From the NCBI GenBank assembly GCA_010909165.1, contig MU008183.1, positions 496,001 to 560,000 of the forward strand: DNA of 64,000 nt, written 5' to 3'. The DNA is from Anthoceros angustus. Lineage: Eukaryota; Streptophyta; Anthocerotopsida; Anthocerotales; Anthocerotaceae. Shown here piece after piece: positions 24,352 through 34,773 of the stretch. A program made the position numbers and the translations under genes. Numbering within the stretch: position 1 is the stretch's first letter; each line of letters opens with the position of its first letter. The notes under the pieces were generated by a model, which saw only the letters and a list, made by a program, of their open reading frames with translations, was not told the origin of the DNA and made no database searches.

Positions 24352-26486
24352 TGTTTGTTGGTTCTCAATGTATGGAAGGCATGATTCCTGTTCACCGGTA
24401 TAGCTTGTTTGGCAGTTGATGGGAACGGGGAACCACGATCGGGGTTGAAGCAGAAACCACGATCGAGTTCGGGCCAGCAGTTTGGATGCAGAGGGGAGCT
24501 GGTGTGAAGGGAGGTTGATTAAACCCCAAACCGAAGCATGGTTCTGTCCCCTTACTCTCCTCCTACTCTCCAATTACTTCCCATGTTCCTGTCCACCTTT
24601 ACGGCCGGTTTATGCTTGAGTGTGAAACCCTGTTGCCTCCGGTGCGCGTTTCTACTGGAGGTGAGGCGGTTGCTGGGTAATAAATCCAGGAAGGGGCTTC
24701 TTCGCGAGCAAGTGACGGTGTTGCGCAAGGGGCTGACAGCAAGACGACTGGTGGTGCAAGGCACGCTTTCTTTTCCTGGAATCCAGGTGAGTGCATGGGA
24801 GTTGCACACATGGCATGTTGCAATTGCCTTTTCCTCCACTACTTTGCTTGTCTACTCGAGTTGGCCATCCTAGTTGCTATTGGTAGCCGGGCCCGTCTTT
24901 GGCGAGTTATGGCGGAGGTGTCTTCTTGAGCCCACTATCACCGCAGGCGAGGCATGTGCGCTATCGTGCTTTTCGTGTGTTGGTGTTCGTGCTTGCGAGG
25001 TTGCACCGTGAATAATGAGGACGAGGAGTGGTTCAGATACGGTCCTGGTAGGCGGATATCCAGGCAAAGAGGGCCAGGAGGAGGTCCTCGACGCAGGTGC
25101 GGCGTGTGTTGGCAAGAGGGGAGGAATCCTCCGTTGGAGGAAACCACCTTTCGTGGCACCGTTTTCATCCGCCGCTTGGTTTTCAAGGGAGGTGGGGATC
25201 CGAGTTCTTGTCGCGAGCACAGAGTGGACACCTCCTGAGAACCCGACAGATGAGGAACCGCGAGATATCTCTCGTGTCCCATGATGGTCGGGAGGAGCCG
25301 TGGCGGCGAGAGGAGCCTTCGCGGCAGCCCTACCTCGCGATGAAGGCTGAAAATCGGAGCTTTCCCGAGGAGAAGGAGGCCAAGATGCGTGTGGTGCGGC
25401 GGCGGCGAGGAGCTGGCCCTTGTGATGGCAGCAGCAGAAACTGCTGCCAAAGCACTGGCAGCAGTGGAAGGAGCTTCCGTGAAGACTGAGCCACAGTGAT
25501 CATGTGCCACACAGGCATGCTGCAATTTTTTCCTCCTCTGGATGCCTTTGTATGCTTGCGCCATTGGTCTTGTGTATGATGTGCTGACAAGTGCATTGGT
25601 GTATGCAGATCAGTGTGTTCAGGACGGGGAGGTGTACAGCGTAGATTAGGATTTTCGGATAAGTTTTGGGTAGGCACATGAGACATTTTAAAGCTTTCCT
25701 TTTGTTCACATAGGAACTTTCTTAGTTATGTGGGACTGAGTTGAGGGTGAGCTCAAGGAGCTCCATGGACGGTTATGTTCACGTCTCTCGGATTGTGTGT
25801 GAGGTTAAGCTTGGGATGTTTGGATCACCATGCATTCGATACTTGTCTGTCATGGGGAATTAGACGGGTTGCTTATCAGACAGATCGTGAAGCAGCGTGA
25901 GCAGCGGTTTACAAGTGGATAAGTAAGCCTTTCTGGAAGGCAAGAGGAGGGTCGTGGCGCCGGACGTCCGGTGCCAGCGATTCAGAAAGCGGATATTACT
26001 TCCTTGCTCCTTGCGTTTTCTATTCCATACGATTCGAGTGTGTACAAGTGGATATGTTGGTTTGAAATTACTAGGATATTTATACTCAGTTAGTCGGTTC
26101 CTTGGAACACGATTTTTCTAAATAGCATTGGCGGTATGTCGACTTGCCTAAACCGATGTATAAAATAGCCTTCATCATTATTGTTGGTCAAGGGGGGTTT
26201 GGAGCAGGCATATATTGATTACTAACGGTACAAATGTGTCGATTAAAATAAATTGCCCGATGTGGCTGGATTTCGTTAAAAACAAAAAGGCTTTTTTCAA
26301 CCAGTTCAATCCCAAGGAGCTTGACAGGTCCATTGGCATGAGGAACCAAGAAAGGTGCTTTTCACAAAGGTGGGCCCATCGAAGAGTGTGTTTTTGGGTC
26401 TTGTTTGGGTGCAAACCCTTAAAAGAGGGTTCCGTTTTCATTTTAGAGGTCACAGTTGGCCTAAACGACCTCGGTCTCTAAAAAGT
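24352..26486. other. Element I right subterminal region, no clear gene
   Basis: GC-rich at 24,540-25,500 and AT-richer to the right end. Long frames on both strands at 24,870-25,564 overlap one another and show no domain; they look like chance frames in GC-rich DNA. One exact copy of the palindrome CCGGACGTCCGG lies at 25,960-25,971. Confidence 0.45.
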
Positions 26487-26519
26487 GGAGCCTGTCTCTA
26501 CTTCTTAGGAGACCTTGTT
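26487..26519 (-). repeat. Element I right TIR
   Basis: Reverse complement of the left TIR; followed by target-site copy TCTC (26,520-26,523). Confidence 0.92.
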
Positions 26520-26523
26520 TCTC

Positions 26524-26994
26524 AAGCATAGAGATTACAGCATCGATCCTTGCATTGATCTCATTGAAACAATGAACCATTACTCTGGGATTGATATAGG
26601 GAGGCGCATCTCCTTGCCTGGGCAAGGTAAGGCCATGTTGTTCCCGTGCTGCAATTTGGTTGTTAGGATTCTCCCAACGCAGACACTATCTTCTTTCACT
26701 AAGAATTTCAGAGAGACCTGTCCTGCCCTGTTCCCTAGCACGGGGTACCCAATTTCGATGGGTAGTGACCCTCCCTTGATCACGCTGTGGAGGCACCCAA
26801 TTCCTGTGAGCATTGTTCTGGGATTGTTCCCTTGGCACCTGTGAAATGGGAGGGGCCACGCACCGTGCGCTTCTCCGTCTCCTAGGCATTTTTAAGTCGG
26901 TTGGAAGCGGGCAAGCGCTGCGATGCAGCATCATAGGCATTGGTAGATCATGCATCCAGAGATCATGGACATTCAGAGCCCATACATCTGCCTA
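26524..26994 (-). pseudogene. Copia A gag 5' part and leader
   Basis: Minus-strand gag sequence between the PBS and the Element I insertion. Next to the insertion it reads a helical segment (NEINARIDAVISML) in frame with the gag sequence on the far side of the element. Confidence 0.65.
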
Positions 26995-27005
26995 CTCTGA
27001 TACCA
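26995..27005 (-). other. Copia A primer-binding site (initiator tRNA-Met)
   Basis: The minus strand reads TGGTATCAGAG two bases inside the LTR, the standard plant copia primer site complementary to the 3' end of initiator tRNA-Met. It fixes element orientation. Confidence 0.9.
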
Positions 27006-27007
27006 AG

Positions 27008-27154
27008 TGACAAAGCAAAAGTCGTACGAGACTTGCACAAGATGCTTTGCATAATTAAAGTTAGTAGAAATACAAACAAAACTGTCTTATGTCTTTCACG
27101 AAACGTCGCTAAAACCCTTTGCCTAATTTAGTGGGCTATAGTTGCACTCTTTCA
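27008..27154 (-). repeat. 5' LTR of Copia A (147 bp)
   Basis: Pairs with 106-252; ends CTCTTTCA at 27,154, next to host-gene sequence. Confidence 0.93.
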
Positions 27155-27476
27155 TAAAGATGAGGTCTACAGCATCCAGTCGGTGGAACATCCCGACTAC
27201 TTCCTCAGCCTGGACGCCACTGACGTGACCAAATTCTCGGCCCCGCCACATTCTGGCGGCCGGAAGGTGTCTCGCCACCAAGAACATTGACGACGCGATT
27301 GCCAAGTTCAAGATTGGCCCGAACGACAAGCTTGGGGAACGCCCTCGGGAGGCTGGCCAGATCGCCTTCCTGCGCTGGATGGCGCGGGTGCGGTGGAAGG
27401 AGGGATCGTGAACGCCGTAACTATGCGCGAGTACGAGGCGCTCAATTTTGTCTACTTCCCGCAGACGGCGTGAGCT
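27155..27476 (+). pseudogene. 3' part of the split host gene
   Basis: Reads KDEVYSIQSVEHPDYFLSLDA directly after the LTR, then changes frame (IDDAIAKFKIGPNDKLG) and again (GGIVN...YEALNFVYFP, stop near 27,470). The last phrase matches GGIINVQ...YEAFNIAYFP of the paralogue at 30,252-30,811, which confirms shared ancestry. Together with 1-105 it shows that a gene was cut by Copia A. The internal frameshifts imply the gene had decayed or decayed afterwards. Confidence 0.6.
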
Positions 27477-27867
27477 CCGTCCGCTGCCCATCCGCTCGTG
27501 AGGCCTGGCAAATGAAGATAAAAACGTTGCTCTGCCTGGGGTCTTTAACCTTAGTTGTGTGAACACTCACAATGATTGCACGGCTAGACAACTTTGAATT
27601 CACCTATATGGACCGTGTATCGATGTTGTTTTTTTTTCTCTCAGCAATTCATCTAGAATATAAGGTTTTATTCTCGTATGAAGAGGGAGGGTTGGGTTTT
27701 TCTAAGACTGCGGAATTTTGTAGCCATAAGCCTAAGCCCGCTGCATATTTCTAAGAAACCATGAGCTTATAAATATGAGCAATATAATTGTTATTATAAT
27801 TAAATATATATTTATCTTTACTCCCTATAGACTAAACAAAAATGTTAGCATTCATATGAATACTCAG

Positions 27868-29151
27868 TCATGCACTTACTTTAGAATCCCTAAGTGAAGG
27901 TAAAGTACTTGCACTTCCATCCTCAAGTGAAGGCAAAGCGCTTACATCTGAATCCTCCAGTGAAGGCAAAGCGCTTACATCTGAATCCTCAAGTGAAGGC
28001 AAAGCACTTACATTTGAATCTCCAAGTGAAGGCAAAGCACTTACATTTGAATCTCCAAGTGAAGGCAAAGCACTTACATTTGAATCTCCAAGTGAAGGCA
28101 AAGCATTAATATTTGAATCCTCAAGTGAAGGCAAAGCAGCTTCAAGCTTGGGTAGCAAAGCTCCAATTATGCCTCTAAAAATAATGGAGTCTGTGGAAAG
28201 TCGACCTATAGCCCAAGCATAGCTTCTGTAAGTCTCCAAAATTTCCTCTCTTAAACTATGAAAGTGAAAACAAATAAAAGGTTCAAAATGTTTTGGTGGA
28301 CTGTTCAATATGAACAACAACATCTTCAAGCTCATCAACGTAGTCATTTCACCAAATTCTTGAACACTTCCTGGACTCCCAATATTTTCGTGATCACTGT
28401 CAACAAAGAATGGCCCTCCTACCATAATCCAACAATGTAAGGAATACAGCAAATCTTGGATAGTCAGTGCTCCAGGAATAAGAATCTCTATTCCAGTATC
28501 ACCCAACCACTTAGTGTTGATAATGTCCAGCTTTGAAAGAGTCTTGGAGTCACTTAAGGCATAAATTCCGGGATAATTGTGATAGAAAAAAATGCGAGCA
28601 TTTTCCTGACAAACGAACAAAAAATATAAGTTAGACAAACTAGAATACCTAAGGAAGAATGCTCATACAATGTCAAATTGAAAAGGGAGGAGTTATCATA
28701 CCAATGGAAATTTACTCGAAAGGTGGATGTCAAAGACAAATGGTGCATAAGCAAAAGGTGTTCCAGATAGTCCTAATATCATGACTCGAAGCAAATCAAG
28801 ACGCCCTTTGTAAAATCGCATGAAGATATTGTTGGGCAAGTTTTCAACTTTGAAGAAAGATTGGAAAAGAGCAGCTCTTCGACGAGTCTGTGGCCTAAAT
28901 GTATGAGATAGGTGTGGATCAAATGAGCTTCCATAAAAGTGGTCAAACACATTGAAGACATAGTACACTTGACGCTGTACAGCATACTTGTTCAAGTGCC
29001 CTCTAGAGCTAGCTATCCAACTACTCATGCTAGCATTGAACACTATAGGAATTGAAGCACCCTTCAAAGTACTATGCATCTCAATAGGTAAAGAATTCTC
29101 AACTTTCTCCTCTTTCAACTCAACATCACAAGACAAATTGGTTGTCCCCAT
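27868..29151 (-). CDS. Two-exon gene of unknown function with C-terminal 11-residue repeats
   Basis: Exon 1 is 29,151-28,702 (150 codons) and exon 2 is 28,605-27,868. The 96-bp intron has GTATG...CAG borders and keeps phase 0, giving about 395 residues. No known family is recognised. The N-terminal half is rich in aromatic residues (VYYVFNVFDHFYGSSF, NNIFMRFYKGRLDLLRV). The second exon has IPGALTIQDLLYSLHCW and ends in about seven copies of an 11-residue repeat (SALPSLEDSNV). The surrounding DNA is visibly AT-rich compared with the other host genes. Splicing is inferred from the sequence alone. Confidence 0.6.
27883..28135. repeat. 33-bp coding minisatellite
   Basis: About seven units of TCAAGTGAAGGCAAAGCACT plus 13 bp, in frame within exon 2 of the minus-strand gene. 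Some adjacent units are identical, so recent expansion is likely. Confidence 0.9.
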
Positions 29152-29227
29152 TTTGGATTTAAAATCTCACATGATCTTACTTACATATATAGGCTACAAA
29201 AGTTAAATATCCCGATAATTTCTCTTA

Positions 29228-29440
29228 ATATCTCGAGGTGCCATAAGTGAACTTGAATATTAAATCCATTCTAGTTAATTGTTGTTGACTATACTTGCTC
29301 TCATTATCTCGCACATAAGTTAACTTGAATGTTAAATCCATTCTATTTAATTGTTGTTAACTATACTTACTCTGATTATCTCGCTCACGAGTAAGCTTGA
29401 ATATTAAATCCATTCTAGTTAATTATAGTTAACTGGATAC
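29228..29440. repeat. AT-rich tandem repeat, about 74-bp unit, three copies
   Basis: Each unit begins TATCTCG and contains TTAAATCCATTCTA followed by TTAATTGTTGTTAACTATAC or close variants. Noncoding, upstream of the repeat-tailed gene. Confidence 0.85.
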
Positions 29441-29963
29441 ATGTAAGTTCAATATATCTAAAATTATATTTTTTTAAATAAATATTAAATATAAAATAAA
29501 TTATTATAGAAAATATCTAGCAAAATCCTGCCTCAAACAAGCTCTAGGTACTTTATGTGAAGTCCCAATTTCTCTAGAGTACCTAGCCCTTTTTACCTGT
29601 GTGAAACTTCAGGGTGCGAAACCGCTGCTTTCAGTTCTTTGAGTTCAACAACGTGCACAACCAAGTGAGGGGCATGCCGATGCCTATGGATATCTGACTG
29701 GCCTCCACCAGGTAGTGAATGGTACATTCATGAACGATTCATGAATGTGTACTACTACACTCTTTACACCTTTACCGTCATGCGTGAGGAACCGGCCTGG
29801 TCGTGGTCAGACATCCTTGAAGAAACCAAATATGCATGTAGCTACAGTGATCAGACGCGTCTGGCCCTGATGAGTCCAACCTGTAAACTGCAGGACTCTG
29901 AGCTGCCTGCGTCGAGCACTAACCCTGGTGGCAGGCCAGGCCTGCAACAAATGGCCACCTTCA

Positions 29964-30074
29964 CACATGGCTGATTGAAACCAGTCACATGAATGGATCT
30001 TTTCAGAGTTCACAAGGACTTCACATGGCTGATTGAAACCAGTCACATGAATGGATCTTTTCGGAGTTCATAAG
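29964..30074. repeat. 58-bp direct duplication upstream of the 30.2-kb gene
   Basis: CACATGGCTGATTGAAACCA starts both copies (29,964 and 30,022). They lie about 50-160 bp upstream of the TATA box, so they could duplicate a promoter element. Confidence 0.85.
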
Positions 30075-30120
30075 GACATGAATGTGCGCACTCAGCCTTC
30101 ACATCACCACCAGGTCCATG

Positions 30121-30131
30121 TGTATATAAAA
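30121..30131 (+). promoter_or_regulatory. TATA box
   Basis: TATATAAAAGG, about 120 bp before the ATG at 30,252. It is a good match to the plant consensus and suggests the gene downstream was, or is, transcribed. Confidence 0.6.
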
Positions 30132-30251
30132 GGCCCTTGAATGCCATCTCTGCAACAACGCAACTGGAGTTCTCTCTTGCAAACATCCTAGCAGCTTGCT
30201 GAATCCTAGCTGCAGCGCTCTGTCCAGGTTTGGTTGTGGGCGGATCCAGAA

Positions 30252-30811
30252 ATGGCGCTCCCGTTTTCGATCGAGTCGAGGGAGTTCCCGGAGTGTTTCT
30301 CCAGGTGTCCGAGCCCGACAAGGGCACCAAGCCCAGCAGCGTGAGCCTGAGCAACCCCGTGACCGACGCCGGCAGGTTCGTGCTGGTGGCCAAGGGCGAC
30401 GACGTGGGCCATCCAGTCTGTGAGGTTTCCCGGGTTCTTCCTCTTCCTGGACGGCATCCAGGTTGCGGACGTCCCCAAAGGCACCTACCCACGGGCGCCG
30501 GGAAGGTGTGGGTGTCCGACGCCCTCAACCATTTCGCCAACTTCCAGCTCGTTCCAAATCGCCTCCACGGTGGCTACAACATCCAGTCCGCGACCACCGC
30601 CCAGTCCTTCCTCCGCCTCGACGGCAAAACCGTCCAGCAGAACGGCCTGCCTGGAGGAATCATCAACGTGCAGAACTATGCCGGCCGATACGAGGCTTTC
30701 AACATCGCCTACTTCCCAGCCGGAGCTTACCACATCACTACGACTACTGTTACTACTACTACTACTGCAACTGAGTCTGAGACACCTGAGAAATCCTCCG
30801 ACAAATCCTAG
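30252..30811 (+). pseudogene. Paralogue of the split host gene, frameshifted
   Basis: From ATG at 30,252 the protein would begin MALPFSIESREFP. It needs frame changes near 30,290, 30,412 and 30,495 to read on through VSLSNPVTDAGRFVLVAKGDD, FFLFLDGIQVADVPKG, ALNHFANFQLVPN, GGYNIQSATTAQSFLRLDG and YEAFNIAYFPAGAYHI. Two similar beta-rich modules (IQS...FL.LDG) are visible. The family is unknown; a beta-trefoil-like lectin or fascin-like protein is possible. The three shifts make it a pseudogene unless they are sequencing errors. The end is a threonine-rich tail. Confidence 0.55.
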
Positions 30812-31899
30812 GGTGCTGGAGGCTGGCTTCAATGCATCCAGATCCTCCAAGTACAGCTTGTATGTAGGGACATGTGCAGGCAGATCAGGCAATTTGATCA
30901 CAACGAACGTTGCCACCATTTCACCACTTGGGATCTTCCAAATGCTGCATCCTTCCTTCCTTGTTTGCATCTTCAGAGGGCAATAACATGTGCATGGCTT
31001 TGTGTTGTGTGCAATCTGGCATGCCACAGTGTTACGCTATGTTCCTCAGTAAAGAGCTTGTTGTTGTTCGGAATCGAGGTTTGCGTTTGCTCTTCACCCG
31101 GTCTGCGTCTCAGTTTAATCGGTAAGCCTATTAAATGAAGCGAAACGGGTTTGTAAGGGAACAAAAAGAGAGGGCGGGAAAGAGAGGCTCCGAAGGAACG
31201 AAACGCATGTCTTTCCCAGGCCCAGGAAATCGGAAACCCTCCCGGGGCTTCGTGGCTTGCTTCCGCGGTGGCCGCCGGGCGAGGTGATCGTTTCGAACTT
31301 CCAAGGGGAGACGAGCATTTCCGGCGCGGCTGGATTGGCACTAGCATCCGTAATACGATCGCTGTTGCTGATGCGTGTGCGGGGTCGATTGGCGCTCTGA
31401 GGGCCAGAGGTGGTGCGGAAGGGGAGAGGGGAGGACCGGAATTTTGCGCTCTCAAGCGTTGGTGGCGGATTCCGGGGCTCGGGGGTAAGGGATGGGACCG
31501 ATCAAGCGTGCTGGCGTGCCACCGAAAGCAATCCCCGAACCTCCTCACCGGGCTTCTCCACATCACACTCCACATCACACACCAAGCCAGGAAAACGATC
31601 ACACACCACACAACAGCCTCCTCTTCCACAATCCATGACCGCTTCTCACTTAAAAGAAGAATTTTCCCGACCGCATTGCGCAGCATCGAGTACAGCCAAA
31701 CTGCTCTCAATTCCCGTCCACGCCGCAGCCAAAGCTCACCAAAAGACACATCCAAGCCTCAGCATTCATCTACCACCTGCAAACCTAATTTCCGCACAAT
31801 CTCAAGCTTCGATCCCTTAGCACAGACGCACTCCGCCGCAAAATTCAGCTCCCGAACACCGCCTCCAGTTCCGTTCTCCAACTCCTTCCCCTACTTTCG
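30812..31899. other. No recognisable gene
   Basis: GC-moderate intergenic sequence. The 214-codon plus frame at 31,268-31,912 is composed of unstructured, low-similarity sequence and overlaps minus frames of equal quality. Confidence 0.4.
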
Positions 31900-32385
31900 G
31901 TGCCAAAACTGAAATCACATGGCGTGCATCTTCGAGTTCACCACACTCTGCATACATGTCCGCCACGCAGGTGCCCAACACTACGTGATCCATCAGTCCT
32001 CGTTTTACAATCTGTGAGTGCAGCTGCCTGCCCTTCTGTATTATGGCACCGGTGCTTCCACAGGCCTTCAGGAAGGCAAGGAAAAGTAACATGGTGAGCC
32101 AAAATGCGGCCCTCCTGCTCCATCTGTCCATACACAAGAAGCACCTCCATGTCCGAGCCCTCGCTGCGCATACCCAGCTATTAGGGCATTCCATGTCACC
32201 ACATTCTTTGTCCTCATGGTGTCAAAAACCTGGCGTGCATCTTTCAGTTCGCCACATTTTCCATACATGTCCACCAGGAAGGTGCCAGCAAACAAGCCAG
32301 GGGGAATGCCACTGTGCAATACATCAAAGTGCACTGGTGCAGATGTGTGCGAGTGCAATGATACAGTGAGCCCATGTAGGAACAT
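31900..32385 (-). pseudogene. Pentatricopeptide repeat (PPR) gene fragment
   Basis: The minus strand gives DMYGKCGELKDARQVFDTM, then KNVVTWNALIAGYAQ, which is a textbook plant P/L/S-type PPR pair. A second motif follows after frameshifts (LHSQIVKRGL, CVADMYAECGELEDARHV). PPR proteins act in organelle RNA editing and processing. Only two or three motifs of the usual ten or more remain, there is no start, and the frames are broken, so this is a relic. Confidence 0.8.
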
Positions 32386-32785
32386 ACAAGGCTGATGTTA
32401 GACATGGAGAGCGAGCAGTACAAGCTTCCAGCCAACATGGGCAGCACATACGGGTATGTGGAAAGCAGGAGATCGTATATTTGTAACATACGGTAGCCAG
32501 AAAACGTGATATATCCGGGGATGAGGTGATGGGGTTCTCTATCCATATGTCTACGAATACGAGAGTAGTTGTGATGCTCCAGTAGGGTTTTTTATTCGGC
32601 AGTAACTCTGGCTGTGGTTCAATGTGATATTTTCCCTTTTAGGAGGATAAATATGAGATTAAGCTAGGTGCTGTTTGTCGCAACAGGTGCATCCCCTGTG
32701 GCACACACTGGCTCCGGGACTCGTTGATGAAGCTTGTCCCTGTCCTTTTCCTTTGCTTTCCTCGGGCTCTCCTTCCTGAGAGGGA

Positions 32786-34096
32786 ATGGCTTCACTGAGC
32801 TTGCTACCTTCTCCCTGCCATTTGGTGTCGTCCCCGTTCTCGTCGCTGTCATTTCGCCTAGTGCGTGTGGCCAGCCGGTCTTTCTCCAGTGCCGGTTCCG
32901 GCATTGGTGCGGGATCTGTTGCTGAGCTTCAGAAATGGCCCCGTCGCCGTGTTCTGGCCTCTGGGGTGGTGCTCACCCTAGCCACGGTGCGTGTTAGCAG
33001 TTTTGAAGGCAATGCTTTTTTGGAAGCTGCATTGCACAGGAAAGTCTGAATGTGAGGTAGGCGGTGGTGACTTCCAGGCAAGTGGCAGCTCGGAAGCAGC
33101 GAAGCCTGAGAGCAGTTCCTCTCCTGCGAGTACAGGCATAGAGACTGTGTTTGTAGCAGGTGCTGCTGGGAACACTGGAAACCGCGTCGTGAAGGAACTG
33201 CTGAACAAAGGGTTCAAAGTGCGAGCCGGTGTGCGGGATATCACGAAAGCCAGGGAAATCCTGCCGACCAACAGCAATATCGAATTTGTAAGCTGCTTTC
33301 GTCCTCCACTGAATGTTTACCAGGCTCGGTATGCGTTTTGGTCACAGCAATCACAGGCCACCATGTAATTGTGTTTTAGGTGCTGGCAGATGTGACAGAG
33401 GGTCCAGAAAAACTAGCTGCTGTCATCGGCAATGTGGATGCAGTAATCGTTGCTACAGGCTTCAGGCCAAGCTTGTTTGACCCCTTTGCTTCTTGGAAGG
33501 TAAAAGGGTATTTCTGATGCATTGTGTTTAATATCCAAGCCTGGTGATGTACTGATAGATTGCTACTCTTGGGACAGGTGGACAACCTGGGTACCGTGCA
33601 TTTGGTAGACGCATGTAAGAAGAATGGAGTAAACCGATTTGTACTTGTCAGCTCGATTTTGACAAATGGAGCTGCAGCTGGCCAAATACTGAATCCAGCC
33701 TACATCATTCTGAATGTCATTGGCCTCACTCTAATTGCAAAACTGCAAGCAGAACAATACATTCGGCAATCTGGAATCAACTATACCATAGTGAGACCTG
33801 GAGGACTGAAGAGTGACCCTCCCAACGGTAACATTATTTTATCTGGAGAGGTGCGTTCCACTTTGGCTTTCTTGCTCTCCGAATGTCATTTTGTCTCGAA
33901 GAGTGTGTGCACCCTGACACCATTCGGTTGTTTGGTACAGGATACCCTGTTTGCGGGGTCAATCTCCCGTGACTACGTTGCGCAAGTGGCTGTCGAGGCC
34001 CTTACTCTGCCAGAGGCGTCGTATAAGGTAGTGGAAATTATTTCTAGTCCTGATGCACCGAAGAAGTCCTTCCAGGAATTATTCGCAGGTGTGTAG
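32786..34096 (+). CDS. Plastid NAD(P)-binding Rossmann protein (atypical SDR, At2g34460-like)
   Basis: Five exons: 32,786-32,986, 33,078-33,287, 33,380-33,499, 33,578-33,850 and 33,941-34,096. All introns are 78-92 bp, GT-AG and phase 0, giving 319 residues. The first 65 or so residues are Ser/Arg-rich and look like a chloroplast transit peptide. Next comes VFVAGAAGNTGNRVVKELL, the GxxGxxG dinucleotide site, then VLADVTEGPEKLA, AVIVATGFRPS, FVLVSSI, KLQAEQYI and TIVRPGGL. This order matches the plant TIC62-like atypical SDR group, closest in memory to Arabidopsis At2g34460. The enzymatic substrate is unknown. Exon borders were inferred from frame. Confidence 0.88.
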
Positions 34097-34773
34097 CGAA
34101 CGAATAACACGAGAGACGACTCTGCACTTTTCGCAATCTCTGATGGAAACACTGTTCAAACAAGCATTTCATAATTCGATAGCGCAGATCTAAAAAAATT
34201 GATTCATCTGATTCCTGTGGTGTCCAAGTGCTGGAGACCAAAGCTTTTGAGACAGACACAATTGTCTCCGCTTGAAACGACAGGTTACCAAAGTCGTCAA
34301 CTTCTACACTATGCACAGTAGCTTGGTCAGCTTGTGGCCCTTTATTGTCGATAATAGTAGAAAGTCTTGTCATCTGGAGAGGGTAGACATCAAAATGGTC
34401 ATCATAAACTTCAGTTATCGTAAGGGTCAGCCGGTACAGATACAAAACAAAGGTGTTCACTCTTCTATGTTTCTTTCCTTACGGGAAAATACGGCGACTA
34501 TTTGTAGCTTGAAAGGTGAGGAATATAATATAAGTTACCTTGCAATTCATTAAATTCAAAGACTGACCTTTAGACACAGGTTTGAACTTCTGCATACCTC
34601 TTCCTGACGAAACCCAAGGTGAGCAGTATCCTTCTGCCTGGAACGAAGGGGTTCAGTCTAGTATACATCGTTGTCAGCGTGTTTTACACGAGTGACATAA
34701 GCCACTGAGGTTAGTAAAGTCTTTCTACGGATTTCAAAAGCATGAATGGTGGGTTAGCTGTAAAAAAATGGCA
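34097..34773. other. Convergent 3' region between the SDR gene and E2F
   Basis: Presumably holds the 3' UTRs of both genes. A 138-codon minus frame at 34,044-34,460 overlaps the SDR end and has no domain. Confidence 0.4.

Larger units (their letters stand above)
6448..26519. mobile_element. Element I: 20-kb TIR DNA transposon with ParB/MTase-like and DUF7869-type genes
   Basis: The element is bounded by terminal inverted repeats starting AACAAGGTCTCCTAAGAAG (26 bp perfect, about 32 bp with one gap) and by the 4-bp target duplication TCTC. Inside are two minus-strand genes (about 7,598-11,568 and 11,965-12,642) and one plus-strand transposase gene starting at 16,831. Its length is inflated by at least three internal tandem duplications. 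It interrupts the gag of Copia A, so it is younger than that insertion. All genes have frameshifts. The superfamily is not certain; 4-bp target duplications occur in, for example, Sola and Ginger elements. Confidence 0.85.
106..27154 (-). mobile_element. Copia A: Ty1/copia LTR retrotransposon, carries nested Element I
   Basis: Matching LTRs (106-252 and 27,008-27,154) flank copia coding remnants on the minus strand in the order gag, protease, integrase, reverse transcriptase, RNase H. A primer-binding site complementary to initiator tRNA-Met adjoins the right LTR. About 20 kb of the span is Element I, inserted in gag. The LTRs differ at about 4 of 147 positions, so the insertion is fairly young, yet the coding region has frameshifts and a 1.2-kb internal tandem duplication. 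The flanking 5-mers are GATAG and TAAAG, not a clean target duplication. Confidence 0.9.

Noticed and set aside
24870-25564. Minus frame of 208 codons and overlapping plus frames in Element I
   Set aside because: Mutually overlapping GC-rich frames without motif or counterpart in Element II.
101-27159. Target duplication of Copia A
   Set aside because: Flanking 5-mers GATAG and TAAAG match at only three positions, so no duplication is claimed.
29228-29440. CRISPR-like spaced repeats
   Set aside because: Units are contiguous and degenerate without unique spacers; plant nuclear context.
31268-31912. Plus frame of 214 codons
   Set aside because: No domain, odd composition, overlaps the PPR relic and other frames.
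34044-34460. Minus frame of 138 codons overlapping the SDR gene end
   Set aside because: Overlaps a well-supported exon on the other strand and shows no family; likely 3' UTR.
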